DNA of 64,000 nucleotides, taken from positions 2,170,001 through 2,234,000 of the forward strand of contig NZ_CP039888.1 of the NCBI RefSeq assembly GCF_005221325.1, written 5' to 3'. This document shows positions 7,352-16,097 of the stretch, one piece after another; positions within the stretch are counted from its first letter, which is position 1, and the number at the start of each line of letters is the position of its first letter. The translations under genes and the position numbers were made by a program. A model generated the notes under the pieces. It was not told the origin of the DNA. It worked only from the letters and a program-made list of their open reading frames with translations, and did not search any database. Source of the stretch: Agrobacterium tumefaciens. Lineage in GTDB: Bacteria; Pseudomonadota; Alphaproteobacteria; Rhizobiales; Rhizobiaceae.

Positions 7352-8587
7352 GTGATCGAATATGCCATTCTCTTCGGATTGGGTTTTCTCACCGCAACCC
7401 TGCTGGCCCTGTTGATCGCACCCGCGATCCACCGCCGCATCGTCGCCTATACGGAAAACCGCCTGCGCGCGACGATGCCCATCAGCCCGCAGGAGGTGCG
7501 CGCCCAGAAGGACATGGCGCGTGCGCTTTACGCCGCCGAAAATGCCAAGGTCCGCCAGGAGTTGGATACCGAACGGGAAAAGAATACCTCGCTGCGCCTC
7601 GCCAACGAGGCCGCCTCCAGCGACGCCTACCGGCTCGGCGAGCAGAACCGCAGTTTTTCCCTGAAGATCGAGGAGCTGACGCTGGAGATCGGCGAATTGC
7701 GCGCCGCCCTCGATACCAGCGAAGAGCGCGCCGGCACGATTGCGGCCAATCTCCTGCAGCAGGAACAGGCCGCCAACGAGCGCGCCAGCCAGATGTCCGA
7801 TCTCACCGCCCGCCTGACAAATCTGACGCGCGAGCTGGATGATTCGAAAATCACCGCCGCCACCCGCGATCTGGAGGCCGAGCAGGCGAAACAGAGCGCC
7901 ACACGTTTCCGCAAGGAAGGCGAGACAGCGACCCGCGAATTGCAGGACGTCGCCGCCCGCAACAAGGAAGCGATGACAGCGGTTGCGCGCGAAAGCCGCA
8001 AGGTCACCCGGCTGGAGGAACAGCTCGCCACGCTGATGGCGAAAAATGCCGATCTCGACACGATGCTGACCCTGCGCAACCAGGACGTCGCCCGCCTGAA
8101 GGAGCAGCTGGCCGCAACGGGCGGCCGCAGCAACGATATGATCATTCGCCTGCCGAACCCCGCCGTGCCGGTGGAAAAAGCAGCTAACCTGCCGCAACCC
8201 GCGGCCCCCGCCCCGGCCGCCCCGCTCGAAACCGCGCCCGTCGTCGCTGAGGACATGGCACAGACGGCGGCCGCAGAGGAAGCAGCCGCCTCCCCGGTGG
8301 TTGAGCCAACGGCACCGGCGCCGGAACGGCTGGAACAGGAAATCGAGGATATCCGCAATCAGGGCACGGCGCTCACCGAACGCCTGCTGAATGTGCGCGG
8401 CACCGGCAATGACGAACCGATCCGCCGCGAAATCGCGAGGATCGCCGCCGAGATGATTGCGCTGACGGCAGCACGGGAGGGTGAGAATTCGCCTATTCCG
8501 GGGTTGCTGGCCAAGGCGTCGGGTTCATCCGGGCGGGAGAGCCTTGCGACGCGGGCGAAGGTGGTGATGGAGAAGCGGAAACGCTAA
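7352..8587 (+). CDS. Membrane-anchored coiled-coil protein, unknown function
   Basis: The 411-residue product starts with one transmembrane helix (about residues 4-26, LFGLGFLTATLLALLIAP), followed by a long coiled coil (about 60-260) rich in Glu, Arg and Ala, a Pro/Ala-rich linker (about 270-325) and a short helical tail. The layout is that of a structural or scaffold protein on the cytoplasmic face of the inner membrane. The start is GTG with GGAG about ten bases upstream. I recognise it as a conserved rhizobial hypothetical protein but not as a named family. Confidence 0.75.
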   Translation: MIEYAILFGLGFLTATLLALLIAPAIHRRIVAYTENRLRATMPISPQEVRAQKDMARALYAAENAKVRQELDTEREKNTSLRLANEAASSDAYRLGEQNRSFSLKIEELTLEIGELRAALDTSEERAGTIAANLLQQEQAANERASQMSDLTARLTNLTRELDDSKITAATRDLEAEQAKQSATRFRKEGETATRELQDVAARNKEAMTAVARESRKVTRLEEQLATLMAKNADLDTMLTLRNQDVARLKEQLAATGGRSNDMIIRLPNPAVPVEKAANLPQPAAPAPAAPLETAPVVAEDMAQTAAAEEAAASPVVEPTAPAPERLEQEIEDIRNQGTALTERLLNVRGTGNDEPIRREIARIAAEMIALTAAREGENSPIPGLLAKASGSSGRESLATRAKVVMEKRKR

Positions 8588-8621
8588 TTCGGCGGGTGTG
8601 GGATAGTCCGCCTCAGTGGGT

Positions 8622-8793
8622 GCGGCTTACCCCCCTCTGCCCTGCCGGGCATCTCCCCCTCAAGGGGGGAGATCGACAAGCGGATAAGTCTCGCCCATCT
8701 CGACATTTGCGAATGAAGTGGTGGTAGCGCCTCCTGCCGATCTCCCCCCTTGAGGGGGAGATGCCCGGCAGGGCAGAGGGGGGTGAAGCGGCA
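8622..8793. repeat. Palindromic intergenic repeat, family B (copy 1)
   Basis: Inverted arms of about 44 bases (8628-8671 and 8741-8784) share CTGCCCTGCCGGGCATCTC and a CCCCCTCAAGGGGGG hairpin. A second copy is at 13471-13626. It fills the gap between two convergent genes. Confidence 0.85.
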
Positions 8794-8819
8794 TACGCAA
8801 AGGCCGCGGTAAGCGCTCC

Positions 8820-9674
8820 CTAAACCCGCCCCATCGCCCCCGCCATCTGATAAAGCGCCAGCCCCGAAGCCGTCCCCGCATTCAGACTGTCCAGCTGCGG
8901 CGACTGCGCAATTCGCGCCGTCTGAAACCGAGACAGCACCGATTGCGGCAGTCCCTCGCCTTCCGTGCCGATCACCAGCGCCATTCGCTCGGAGCGGGGA
9001 ATGTCGCGAATTTCCGTCTTGCCGTCAGGCGAAAGACCCCAGATCGCAAATCCGGCCCCAGAGAGCCGCTCCAGCATCTCCACCGCCCCGCCACCGCGAT
9101 GGTAGGGAACCGACAGCACCGAGCCCACGGAAACCCTGAGCGCCTTGCGATAGAGCGGATCGCAGCACGTCTCGTCCAGCAGCACCGCATCGGCATAAAA
9201 CGCCGCCCCGTTGCGGAACATCGCGCCGAGATTATCGTGGTTGGAAATGCCGCAGCCCACCAGCACCAGCGAAGACGCGGGAAGCGCCGCCGTCATCTCC
9301 ACGAGCCCGCAATCCTGAACCCGTCGCCCGAGCGCCAGAATGCCGCGATGCAGGTGGAAACCGACGATACCATCCAGCACCGGCGCTTCAGCCACATAAA
9401 CGGGAACATCATCGGGGAAATCGGCGAGAATATCCGCAACCCCGGAAAGCCGGTTGCGCAGGATCAGGATGCTTTCCGCCGCAAAGGCCCCGCCCACTTT
9501 ATGGGCGGCGGCCAGCATGCGCAGCACCACCGTGCCTTCCGCAATGAAGCGGCCCTGCCGGCCGGTGAGATCGCGCTCGCGAATATCGCGAAAGGCGGCG
9601 ATGCGCGGATCGGCCGGGTCGTCGATCGGGATCAGCGCCCGCCCGTCCAGAAGAGGATTGACCTCACTGGCCAT
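8820..9674 (-). CDS. TrmH/SpoU family RNA 2'-O-methyltransferase
   Basis: This 284-residue enzyme has an N-terminal substrate-binding domain (about 20-100) and a C-terminal SPOUT domain with the three knot motifs: NHDNLGAMFRNGAAF, LVIGTEGEGLP and LDSLNAGTASGLALYQ. It should methylate a ribose in rRNA or tRNA using S-adenosylmethionine; the target base cannot be told. The start is ATG 9674 rather than TTG 9677. The start overlaps the end of the upstream small membrane-protein gene (9664-10056), so the two are probably co-transcribed. Confidence 0.9.
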   Translation of the reverse strand: MASEVNPLLDGRALIPIDDPADPRIAAFRDIRERDLTGRQGRFIAEGTVVLRMLAAAHKVGGAFAAESILILRNRLSGVADILADFPDDVPVYVAEAPVLDGIVGFHLHRGILALGRRVQDCGLVEMTAALPASSLVLVGCGISNHDNLGAMFRNGAAFYADAVLLDETCCDPLYRKALRVSVGSVLSVPYHRGGGAVEMLERLSGAGFAIWGLSPDGKTEIRDIPRSERMALVIGTEGEGLPQSVLSRFQTARIAQSPQLDSLNAGTASGLALYQMAGAMGRV

Positions 9675-10056
9675 CAACAGTCACATCGGCAAGGAACCGG
9701 CCTGCCGCGACGTTGAAGACCAGCGCCTTGCGGGTGCCGTTGGCAAGCCGGCCGTAAAACAGCATGTCGCCGCCGGAATAGCTGACATTGTCGATCACAA
9801 AGCCCTGCGGCAGGCTGGCGGTGACCGCAACCGGTCCGTTGCCGGTGGGAACCGCAAGGTTCGGCGCTTCGCTTTGCGTCTGAACCGTTTTCGACGGCCC
9901 CATCGCCTTGTAGACAACCGCACCGAAGACGGCCATAAGGCTGATAAACATCACGGAGCCCGACACGATCTGCAAACGGATCATCTTGCGGCGAACTTTT
10001 TCCATGGCCGGATCAAGCGGCTTGTCTTCCTGTTCGTCTGGCTCGATCTGCGTCAT
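9664..10056 (-). CDS. Small membrane-anchored protein (DUF6476-like)
   Basis: The 130-residue protein has a charged N terminus, a single transmembrane helix (about 28-50, IVSGSVMFISLMAVFGAVVY) and a periplasmic domain of about 75 residues ending DVTVDGQ. Similar proteins lie next to pseudouridine synthase genes in other Alphaproteobacteria; the DUF6476 label is from memory and tentative. The ATG at 10056 was chosen; the reading frame stays open far upstream, antisense to rluD, but that part is not coding. It overlaps the methyltransferase gene by 11 bases and is divergent from rluD with 39 bases between the starts. Confidence 0.7.
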   Translation of the reverse strand: MTQIEPDEQEDKPLDPAMEKVRRKMIRLQIVSGSVMFISLMAVFGAVVYKAMGPSKTVQTQSEAPNLAVPTGNGPVAVTASLPQGFVIDNVSYSGGDMLFYGRLANGTRKALVFNVAAGRFLADVTVDGQ

Positions 10057-10095
10057 CGGGTTCCCTGAAATGCTGATGGATCGGAAAAAATAAGA

Positions 10096-11118
10096 ATGAA
10101 CGACCCCTTTAAACAAGGCGGAGACGCAAGGAAAGTCCTGATTGCCGGGGAAGACGCCGAAGGCCGCCTCGATGTGTGGCTGGTGGGCGAAGTCGGCAGC
10201 GATCTGTCGCGCAGCCGCCTGAAGGCGCTGATCGAGCAGGGCGCGGTTCTCCTCAACGGCAAACCCGTGACCGAACCGAAAAAGAAGGTGCATCCGGGCG
10301 ATCGCATCGAGATCGTCATGCCGGAGCCGGAAGACCCCGTGCCGCAGGGCGAGGATATTCCGCTCGACGTGGAATATGAGGATGAGGACCTGATCGTGCT
10401 CGTCAAGCCCGCCGGTCTCGTCGTGCATCCGGGCGCCGGCAACTGGACGGGAACGCTGGTCAACGCCCTCATCCACCATTGCGGCGACAGCCTGTCCGGC
10501 ATTGGCGGCGTCAAGCGGCCGGGCATCGTGCACCGGCTGGACAAGGAAACGTCTGGTGTCATGGTCGTGGCGAAGAACGACAATGCCCACCGCCATCTCG
10601 CCGCGCAATTTGCTGATCATGGCCGCACCGGCCCGCTGGAACGCGCCTATAAGGCCGTTGTCTGGGGCCGCCCGCGTACCCTGCGCGGCACCATCGATGC
10701 CGCCCTCGGGCGCGGCGCCGACCGCACCAAGCGCGCCGTCAAGAATGAGGATTCGTTCGATGCTCGCGAGGCGATCACCCATTACGAGGTGATGGAACGC
10801 TTCCAGGAAAAGCCTGACGCCTCCTGCCTCGCCTCCATGGTGGAGTGCCGTCTGGAAACGGGCCGCACGCATCAGATTCGCGTGCACATGGCCCATATCG
10901 GTCATCCGCTGATCGGCGATCCCGAATATGGCGCTGCCTTCCGCACCAAGGCGAACCTGCTGGAAGAACCGGCCAGAAGCACCGTCAGCCGCTTTCCGCG
11001 CCAGGCGCTGCACGCCTATCTTCTGGCCTTCGAACATCCGCGCACCGGCGAGGTGATGGAGTTCGAAACCGACATGCCTGAAGACATGGAAGAGTTGCTG
11101 ACGGCCCTGCGCAGCTGA
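10096..11118 (+). CDS. rluD: 23S rRNA pseudouridine synthase, RluA family (RluD-like)
   Basis: The 340-residue enzyme has an N-terminal S4 RNA-binding domain (about 18-85, SRSRLKALIEQGAVLLNGKPV) and a pseudouridine synthase domain with the catalytic-Asp motif GIVHRLDKETSGVMVVAK and the later GRTHQIRVHMAHIGHPLIGD. An S4 domain plus this layout places it with RluC/RluD, which convert uridines in helix 69 or nearby 23S rRNA. It is transcribed alone. A hairpin (GGCGCAG / CTGCGCC, 11129-11150) follows the stop but lacks a T-run. The rest of 11151-11405 shows nothing I can assign. Confidence 0.9.
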   Translation: MNDPFKQGGDARKVLIAGEDAEGRLDVWLVGEVGSDLSRSRLKALIEQGAVLLNGKPVTEPKKKVHPGDRIEIVMPEPEDPVPQGEDIPLDVEYEDEDLIVLVKPAGLVVHPGAGNWTGTLVNALIHHCGDSLSGIGGVKRPGIVHRLDKETSGVMVVAKNDNAHRHLAAQFADHGRTGPLERAYKAVVWGRPRTLRGTIDAALGRGADRTKRAVKNEDSFDAREAITHYEVMERFQEKPDASCLASMVECRLETGRTHQIRVHMAHIGHPLIGDPEYGAAFRTKANLLEEPARSTVSRFPRQALHAYLLAFEHPRTGEVMEFETDMPEDMEELLTALRS

Positions 11119-11405
11119 AAACCTGCACGGCGCAGCCAAAAAACTGCGCCCTGCATTTCGCCGGAAGCCCCGGATAATAAAAAAAGATTAGCAGATAGCG
11201 ATATTCCGCAGTCGGTCCTTTTTATAGACCGCCCCAATTTCGCTTCAATCGTCGCACCTCCTCGGCCCCGCGCAAAGCTTGAAATCGCCGCTGTGAAAAC
11301 CGTGGCCGCACAAGAGCTTGGCCGGAAAAGACGCCGCAGGAAACGCCATTCGTTCAAGTCGCATCCCCCCGAACGGAACCGGCATGATGACGGGATTTAT
11401 CGCAT

Positions 11406-12230
11406 ATGAATATCGAAGACCGCCGGTTTATATTCCAGGATCTGCGCAGCGTCGAAGGCTATATCGACCCGCCCGATGCGCTTGTCTTCAAGGCCTTGCT
11501 GCAGGCGCAGACCAAAGGCGGCCTCGGCGGCGGCATGGCGGAAATCGGCGTTTATTATGGCCGCTCCTATTTCCTGTTGCGGAAATTCGCGCAGAGCCAA
11601 GAAAAGGTGCTGGGCGTCGATCTTTTCGATCTTGATCCGCCCGAAGACGGCAGCCTCGACCAATATGAGCGCCTGATGGAAAACGGCCGGCGGCTGGGGT
11701 TTCCGATGGATGAGGACCTCATCATCAAAGGCGACAGCACGCGGCTCGCGCCTGCCGAGATCACCTCGCGCATTGGCCCGGCGCGTTTCTTCAGCATCGA
11801 TGGCGGCCACCATCTGCATCATATACTGGCCGATGCGAAGCTGGCGATGGAGGTGATCGCGCCGCACGGCGTTATCGTGTTCGACGATACCTTCAATCCC
11901 GCCTGGCCGGAGGTGACCGTCGGCGTCGCCGATTTCCTGCGCACGCATGGCCACAGCCTCGTCTGTTTCGGCATGACGAAATACAAGACCTATGTCTGCC
12001 GCCGGGAATTTTATGCCACCTATGCAGCCGCGATCGCCGCCGATCCCGATCTACAGGCACTCGGCCATGTCGAGACGCAGTTCCTCGGCTCGAAGGTGGT
12101 GCGTCTGCACAATCCCATGCGCCGGCGGGTGATGTATGAGCTTATGGTGCGCTCCGGTCTTGGCGGTTTTTCGGAACGAATCTATCGTTCGAAAGTTAAA
12201 CAGGTCAAGGAAGGTGTCACCGGAACATAA
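11406..12230 (+). CDS. Class I SAM-dependent methyltransferase (Methyltransf_24)
   Basis: The 274-residue product has a Rossmann-type methyltransferase core: motif I region MAEIGVYYGRSYFLLRKF, the acidic strand end VLGVDLFDLD, and ARFFSIDGGHHLHHILADAKLA followed by GVIVFDDTF. These are typical of Methyltransf_24 proteins, often found with sugar- or surface-polysaccharide-modifying genes. No partner gene is adjacent, so the substrate is unknown. The ATG at 11406 was chosen. It lies upstream of rpoH but the 168-bp gap contains a promoter-like sequence, so the two are probably separate. Confidence 0.8.
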   Translation: MNIEDRRFIFQDLRSVEGYIDPPDALVFKALLQAQTKGGLGGGMAEIGVYYGRSYFLLRKFAQSQEKVLGVDLFDLDPPEDGSLDQYERLMENGRRLGFPMDEDLIIKGDSTRLAPAEITSRIGPARFFSIDGGHHLHHILADAKLAMEVIAPHGVIVFDDTFNPAWPEVTVGVADFLRTHGHSLVCFGMTKYKTYVCRREFYATYAAAIAADPDLQALGHVETQFLGSKVVRLHNPMRRRVMYELMVRSGLGGFSERIYRSKVKQVKEGVTGT

Positions 12231-12253
12231 CGCATGTGTGAACGCAGCGTTCG

Positions 12254-12280
12254 CTTGAAACGCGGCGCGCGCGTACATAT
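12254..12280 (+). promoter_or_regulatory. Heat-shock-type promoter for rpoH
   Basis: CTTGAA at 12254 with TACATAT at 12274-12280 resembles sigma-32 promoters (CTTGAAA -35). It starts a leader of about 115 bases before rpoH that contains a hairpin (GCGGGG...CCCGC, near 12298-12320). A sigma-32-dependent rpoH promoter has been described for Agrobacterium; the match here was made by eye. Confidence 0.45.
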
Positions 12281-12398
12281 CTGTCACATGGGTTCGTGCG
12301 GGGTCGGTAACGACCCGCAGCTTACGGTGTGCCTCGGGCGGGTGATTTTACCACGCCGAAGAGGGTGCCGTTCCAGACCATAGATAAGGGGGTGCTTT

Positions 12399-13301
12399 AT
12401 GGCCCGCAATAGTTTGCCTACGATTACGGCTGGTGAAGCCGGTCTCAATAGATATCTCGACGACATCCGTAAATTTCCGATGCTGGAGCCGCAGGAAGAG
12501 TATATGCTTGGCAAGCGTTATGCCGAGCATGGCGACCGCGACGCCGCGCACAAGCTCGTCACCAGCCATCTGCGTCTCGTCGCCAAGATCGCCATGGGTT
12601 ACCGCGGTTACGGCCTGCCGATCGGCGAAGTCGTCTCCGAAGGCAATGTCGGCCTGATGCAGGCGGTGAAGAAGTTCGATCCGGAACGCGGTTTCCGTCT
12701 GGCCACCTATGCCATGTGGTGGATCAAGGCCTCGATCCAGGAATATATCCTGCGTTCGTGGTCACTGGTGAAGATGGGTACGACGGCCAACCAGAAACGC
12801 CTGTTCTTTAACCTGCGCCGGCTGAAAGGCCGCATCCAGGCGATCGATGACGGCGATCTGAAGCCGGAACACGTCAAGGAAATCGCTACCAAGCTGCAGG
12901 TGTCGGAAGAAGAAGTCATCTCGATGAACCGCCGCCTGCATGGCGACGCATCGCTGAATGCGCCGATCAAGGCGTCCGAAGGCGAGTCCGGCCAATGGCA
13001 GGACTGGCTGGTGGATGACCATGAGAGCCAGGAAGCCGTGCTGATCGAACAGGACGAGCTGGAAACGCGTCGCCGCATGCTGGCCAAGGCCATGGGCGTG
13101 CTGAACGAGCGCGAACGCCGCATCTTCGAGGCCCGCCGCCTCGCCGAAGATCCGGTGACGCTGGAAGAACTCTCCTCCGAGTTCGACATCAGCCGCGAAC
13201 GCGTGCGCCAGATCGAGGTTCGCGCCTTCGAGAAGGTTCAGGAAGCGGTGCAGAAGGAAGCGCTGGAAGCTGCGCGCGCATTGCGCGTGGTGGATGCGTA
13301 A
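12399..13301 (+). CDS. rpoH: RNA polymerase heat-shock sigma factor RpoH (sigma-32)
   Basis: The 300-residue sigma factor has region 2 (SEGNVGLMQAVKKFDPERGFRLATYAMWWIKASIQEYI), the diagnostic RpoH box QKRLFFNLRRL just after it, and region 4.2 with SSEFDISRERVRQIEVRAFEKV. It directs RNA polymerase to chaperone and protease genes on heat shock. The ATG follows AAGGGGGT. A sigma-32-like promoter (12254) suggests autoregulation, and a strong terminator follows at 13338. Many rhizobia carry two rpoH paralogues; this one has the conserved RpoH box and is probably the main copy. Confidence 0.96.
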   Translation: MARNSLPTITAGEAGLNRYLDDIRKFPMLEPQEEYMLGKRYAEHGDRDAAHKLVTSHLRLVAKIAMGYRGYGLPIGEVVSEGNVGLMQAVKKFDPERGFRLATYAMWWIKASIQEYILRSWSLVKMGTTANQKRLFFNLRRLKGRIQAIDDGDLKPEHVKEIATKLQVSEEEVISMNRRLHGDASLNAPIKASEGESGQWQDWLVDDHESQEAVLIEQDELETRRRMLAKAMGVLNERERRIFEARRLAEDPVTLEELSSEFDISRERVRQIEVRAFEKVQEAVQKEALEAARALRVVDA

Positions 13302-13337
13302 GGCAGCGCTCTTGACGCTGATGTGCTGACCATGAAT

Positions 13338-13366
13338 CATCCTCGGCCTTCGGCCGGGGATTTTTT
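13338..13366 (+). terminator. Rho-independent terminator of rpoH
   Basis: Stem CCTCGGCC / GGCCGGGG around a tight TTC-type loop is followed by six T residues, 40 bases after the rpoH stop. Confidence 0.85.
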
Positions 13367-13470
13367 GTTTGTAAAAGGCGGGCGATGGGAAATGGTCTGC
13401 CTCTGAGACCCGCGATTGTGTTGGAGGAAAAGCGGTAGGGAAAATATCCGCGCTTCGGAGTATGCCGCTT

Positions 13471-13626
13471 CCCCCCCTCTGCCCTGCCGGGCATCTCCCC
13501 ACAAGGAGGGAGATTGGCAAGACGCGCCCGCGTTTCGCTATCTCGACTGTCAAGAAAGGCGAAACCTTGCCGCGAGTCGATCTCCCCACCTGTGGGGGAG
13601 ATGCCCGGCAGGGCAGAGGGGGGTGA
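13471..13626. repeat. Palindromic intergenic repeat, family B (copy 2)
   Basis: It shares the CTGCCCTGCCGGGCATCTC arms with the copy at 8622-8793 but has a different internal hairpin and centre. It fills the gap between the rpoH terminator and the terminator of the convergent gene; nothing else is visible in 13367-13696. Confidence 0.85.
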
Positions 13627-13696
13627 GCCACACCCACCAGCACCAACTAACCCACCCATCACCCGACAAACGCAAAGACACCGCCGTAGCCATATA

Positions 13697-13723
13697 ACAA
13701 AAAGGGCGGCCTGAGCCGCCCTT
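13697..13723 (-). terminator. Terminator of the 13730-16027 gene
   Basis: AAGGGCGGC and GCCGCCCTT form a near-perfect stem; on the minus strand it runs into TTTTTGTT, directly after the gene's stop codon. Confidence 0.8.
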
Positions 13724-13729
13724 AAATCA

Positions 13730-16027
13730 TCACTGCCCGGTCGCCGGAGCCGATGCCGCCCATTCGCCGAGCGCCTTGTCGAAGGCGGCGATGCCGTCAT
13801 TGCCCTTTTGCAGGGTCAGAAGCGCACGTCGGCCGTTGCGATAGGAAACCGGAATGTCGATCCAGTTGCGGCTCTTCAGAAGCTCCAGATTGGTCTTCAT
13901 CGCATCCGGGAAGTCGTTGAGCGCGATCATGTGGAAATCGTCGGTGATCTTGGCGGGAACCGCGATCAGCGCGTTGCCGCGATCCTGCTCGGTGCTCTTC
14001 ATCGCGATGCGCTGGACGCTGTCGATCGCACCGCCTTCGAAGCCTGGCGAAACCGAGAAGACGATCTCGATCAGATGGCTCGCCGGCAGCGACGGATCGG
14101 TGTTGCGCTTGAAGGTGATGAGCGCGCTGAGACCACGGCCGGGAACGGTGATCTGGCCCTGCACGGTGGGCGAGGGCTTGCCTTCCGCGTCATTTTCCTG
14201 CTGCAGCGACCAGGACACGCTGCCCTGAATGGCCGTTGGCACCGTCTGGCCCAGCACTTCCTCGTAAAGGAACATGCGGTCGCCGGTGGCGGCAGCGGCA
14301 GGCTGCTGTCCCGCCGGCGTGCCGGCCGGCGTTCCCGCAGGTGCACCCGCAGCATTATTGGCGGGAGCCTCGCCCGCAGGCGGCGGCGCGACGTTCTGCT
14401 CATAGACAGACTGGCCTTCGGCCGTAACGGGCTGGCCGTTCGATCCGGTTGCCGGTCCTTCGTCCCGTTCGGTGCCATCGGCCATAAGCCGCTGGGTAAA
14501 TTTGGTGCCGGTGACGGAACCGTCATCACCATGCGGCTGGGTCTGGTGATTGTTGGGCGTGGTCGGCTGCTGCTGGCCGTTAGTGGCCGGCGGTTGCTGG
14601 GTGGCCGGTGGCGTCGAAGGCTGCGTCTGCGCCGTCTCTGTGGGCGGCGTCTGGCCATTGCCGCCATTCTGCGCGGAACTGACCAGCCCGCCGACCATAT
14701 CGTTCAGCGCATCGCGGTTCGTCCACACGGCATAACCACCGCCGGCCAGCAGCGCCACGCCGACAAGGGCGAGCACGACCGAGGCATAGTTACGGCGCGG
14801 CTTTTTCTTGACCATATAGGCGGGCGTCGCCGCAGCAGCACCAACGCCCGGCGCTTCATCCGAAGTCTGCCGGTTGGACGCGGAAGCGCCATCATAACCG
14901 ATCAGCTCGTCCAGATCGTCCCAGGGTGTGCGTTCCTTATTGTCCTTGGCACCCGCCGCCTGCTCGCCGAAGAGATCATTATCCGCACGCGGCAGCGCCG
15001 GCGCGTCCTTGGCGGGAATGGCAATATCCGCATCCTGGAAATAGGACGAGAAATCCTCGACCACGGCTGCCTTTTTCGGAGCCTGCTCTTCCACCTGGTG
15101 GTGTTCGTCAAAATCATGACGGCCGCCAAAGGCCGGCGCATGCTCCACCGCGGCAGGGCCGAAACGGTTATCCGCCTCGCGACGCTCATCCTCTTCGTAA
15201 GGGGCCGGCTCGAAACTTACGCCCGGTTCCTGGTAGTGCTGAGCGGAATAACCGGCAACGAGCGGACGTTCGCCGCTCTCATCGCCAATATCCCCATAGG
15301 CTTCGCCGGCCGGGCGCGCATCGTCGTTCTGCGCTTCCTCGAGCTTGCGCCAGTCGTCCTCATCCACCGGCTGCGCCCAATGGGAAGGAACGGAATCATC
15401 GGCAGGGGCGAACGCCGTTTCAGGCTCCGCATGGTCGTCCTGCGGCTGGTGAGCCGGCTCTTCTTCCGTGCGGGTGAAATAGGTGCCGACCTCTTCGGTG
15501 GAGGCGGTCACCGGGGCCGGTGCGGCATGCACGGGTTCCGGCGCATCATAAAGCTCTTCCGGCTCGTGTTCCCCATGATGCCGCTCTTCTTCGGAAGCGT
15601 GGGCATCGTGGCGGGGTTCGTCGTGATGGGCAGGCTCTTCATAAACCGGTTCGTGCTGCACCTCTTCACGATGAACAGGCTCTTCCGGTTCGTCTTCGTG
15701 CTCGGCTTCGGCAGGATGGGCCGCCGCTTCATCGACGGCCTCCTGATGCTCATGGGATGCCGCCGTTTCTTCTGCCACCGGGGAGACAGCGTCATCCTCC
15801 GTCAGCGCCGGAAGCGCCTCGGCATATTCGCTATCCACCTCGGCAATGGCGGCGTCCAGCTTGGCGATCTGCCGGCGCAACAATTCTTCCGGCGGACGTG
15901 GCTTCATATTCTCGAGTTGGCGCACAACCGCACTGCGCGCCTTGTCGTAAACCTTCGCCCGGTTTTCGGGAGTATTGTTCGCCAAGCCATCCACGGCCTT
16001 GCGAATGACTGCTACAAAATCCGCCAT
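13730..16027 (-). CDS. Large single-span membrane protein with acidic His-rich cytoplasmic arm
   Basis: The 765-residue product has a short folded N terminus (about 1-65), a low-complexity cytoplasmic region rich in Glu, His, Asp and Pro (about 70-330), one transmembrane helix (about 411-436, VVLALVGVALLAGGGYAVW), a Pro/Thr/Gln/Gly-rich periplasmic linker (about 440-570) and a C-terminal folded domain. It looks like a conserved rhizobial envelope protein of unknown function. The ATG at 16027 was chosen over GTG 16033. It follows purA by 70 bases on the same strand, so partial co-transcription is possible. The His clusters could bind metal, but no known site is recognisable. Confidence 0.8.
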   Translation of the reverse strand: MADFVAVIRKAVDGLANNTPENRAKVYDKARSAVVRQLENMKPRPPEELLRRQIAKLDAAIAEVDSEYAEALPALTEDDAVSPVAEETAASHEHQEAVDEAAAHPAEAEHEDEPEEPVHREEVQHEPVYEEPAHHDEPRHDAHASEEERHHGEHEPEELYDAPEPVHAAPAPVTASTEEVGTYFTRTEEEPAHQPQDDHAEPETAFAPADDSVPSHWAQPVDEDDWRKLEEAQNDDARPAGEAYGDIGDESGERPLVAGYSAQHYQEPGVSFEPAPYEEDERREADNRFGPAAVEHAPAFGGRHDFDEHHQVEEQAPKKAAVVEDFSSYFQDADIAIPAKDAPALPRADNDLFGEQAAGAKDNKERTPWDDLDELIGYDGASASNRQTSDEAPGVGAAAATPAYMVKKKPRRNYASVVLALVGVALLAGGGYAVWTNRDALNDMVGGLVSSAQNGGNGQTPPTETAQTQPSTPPATQQPPATNGQQQPTTPNNHQTQPHGDDGSVTGTKFTQRLMADGTERDEGPATGSNGQPVTAEGQSVYEQNVAPPPAGEAPANNAAGAPAGTPAGTPAGQQPAAAATGDRMFLYEEVLGQTVPTAIQGSVSWSLQQENDAEGKPSPTVQGQITVPGRGLSALITFKRNTDPSLPASHLIEIVFSVSPGFEGGAIDSVQRIAMKSTEQDRGNALIAVPAKITDDFHMIALNDFPDAMKTNLELLKSRNWIDIPVSYRNGRRALLTLQKGNDGIAAFDKALGEWAASAPATGQ

Positions 16028-16097
16028 AAGCACTTTCTCGTCGTGACCGGCGACGTACCGGCCCGATATGGTTTATGAATCTAGATCGCCGAGGACA

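Noticed and set aside
8622-8793. Inverted repeat considered as insertion sequence ends
   Set aside because: The whole element is under 200 bases with no transposase, and recurs as an intergenic palindrome.
9664-11139. 491-codon minus-strand frame reaching across rluD
   Set aside because: Only the last 130 codons (from ATG 10056) look coding; the rest is antisense to a clear rluD.
13808-16078. 756-codon plus-strand frame
   Set aside because: It is antisense to the large membrane protein, with Arg-rich meaningless composition.
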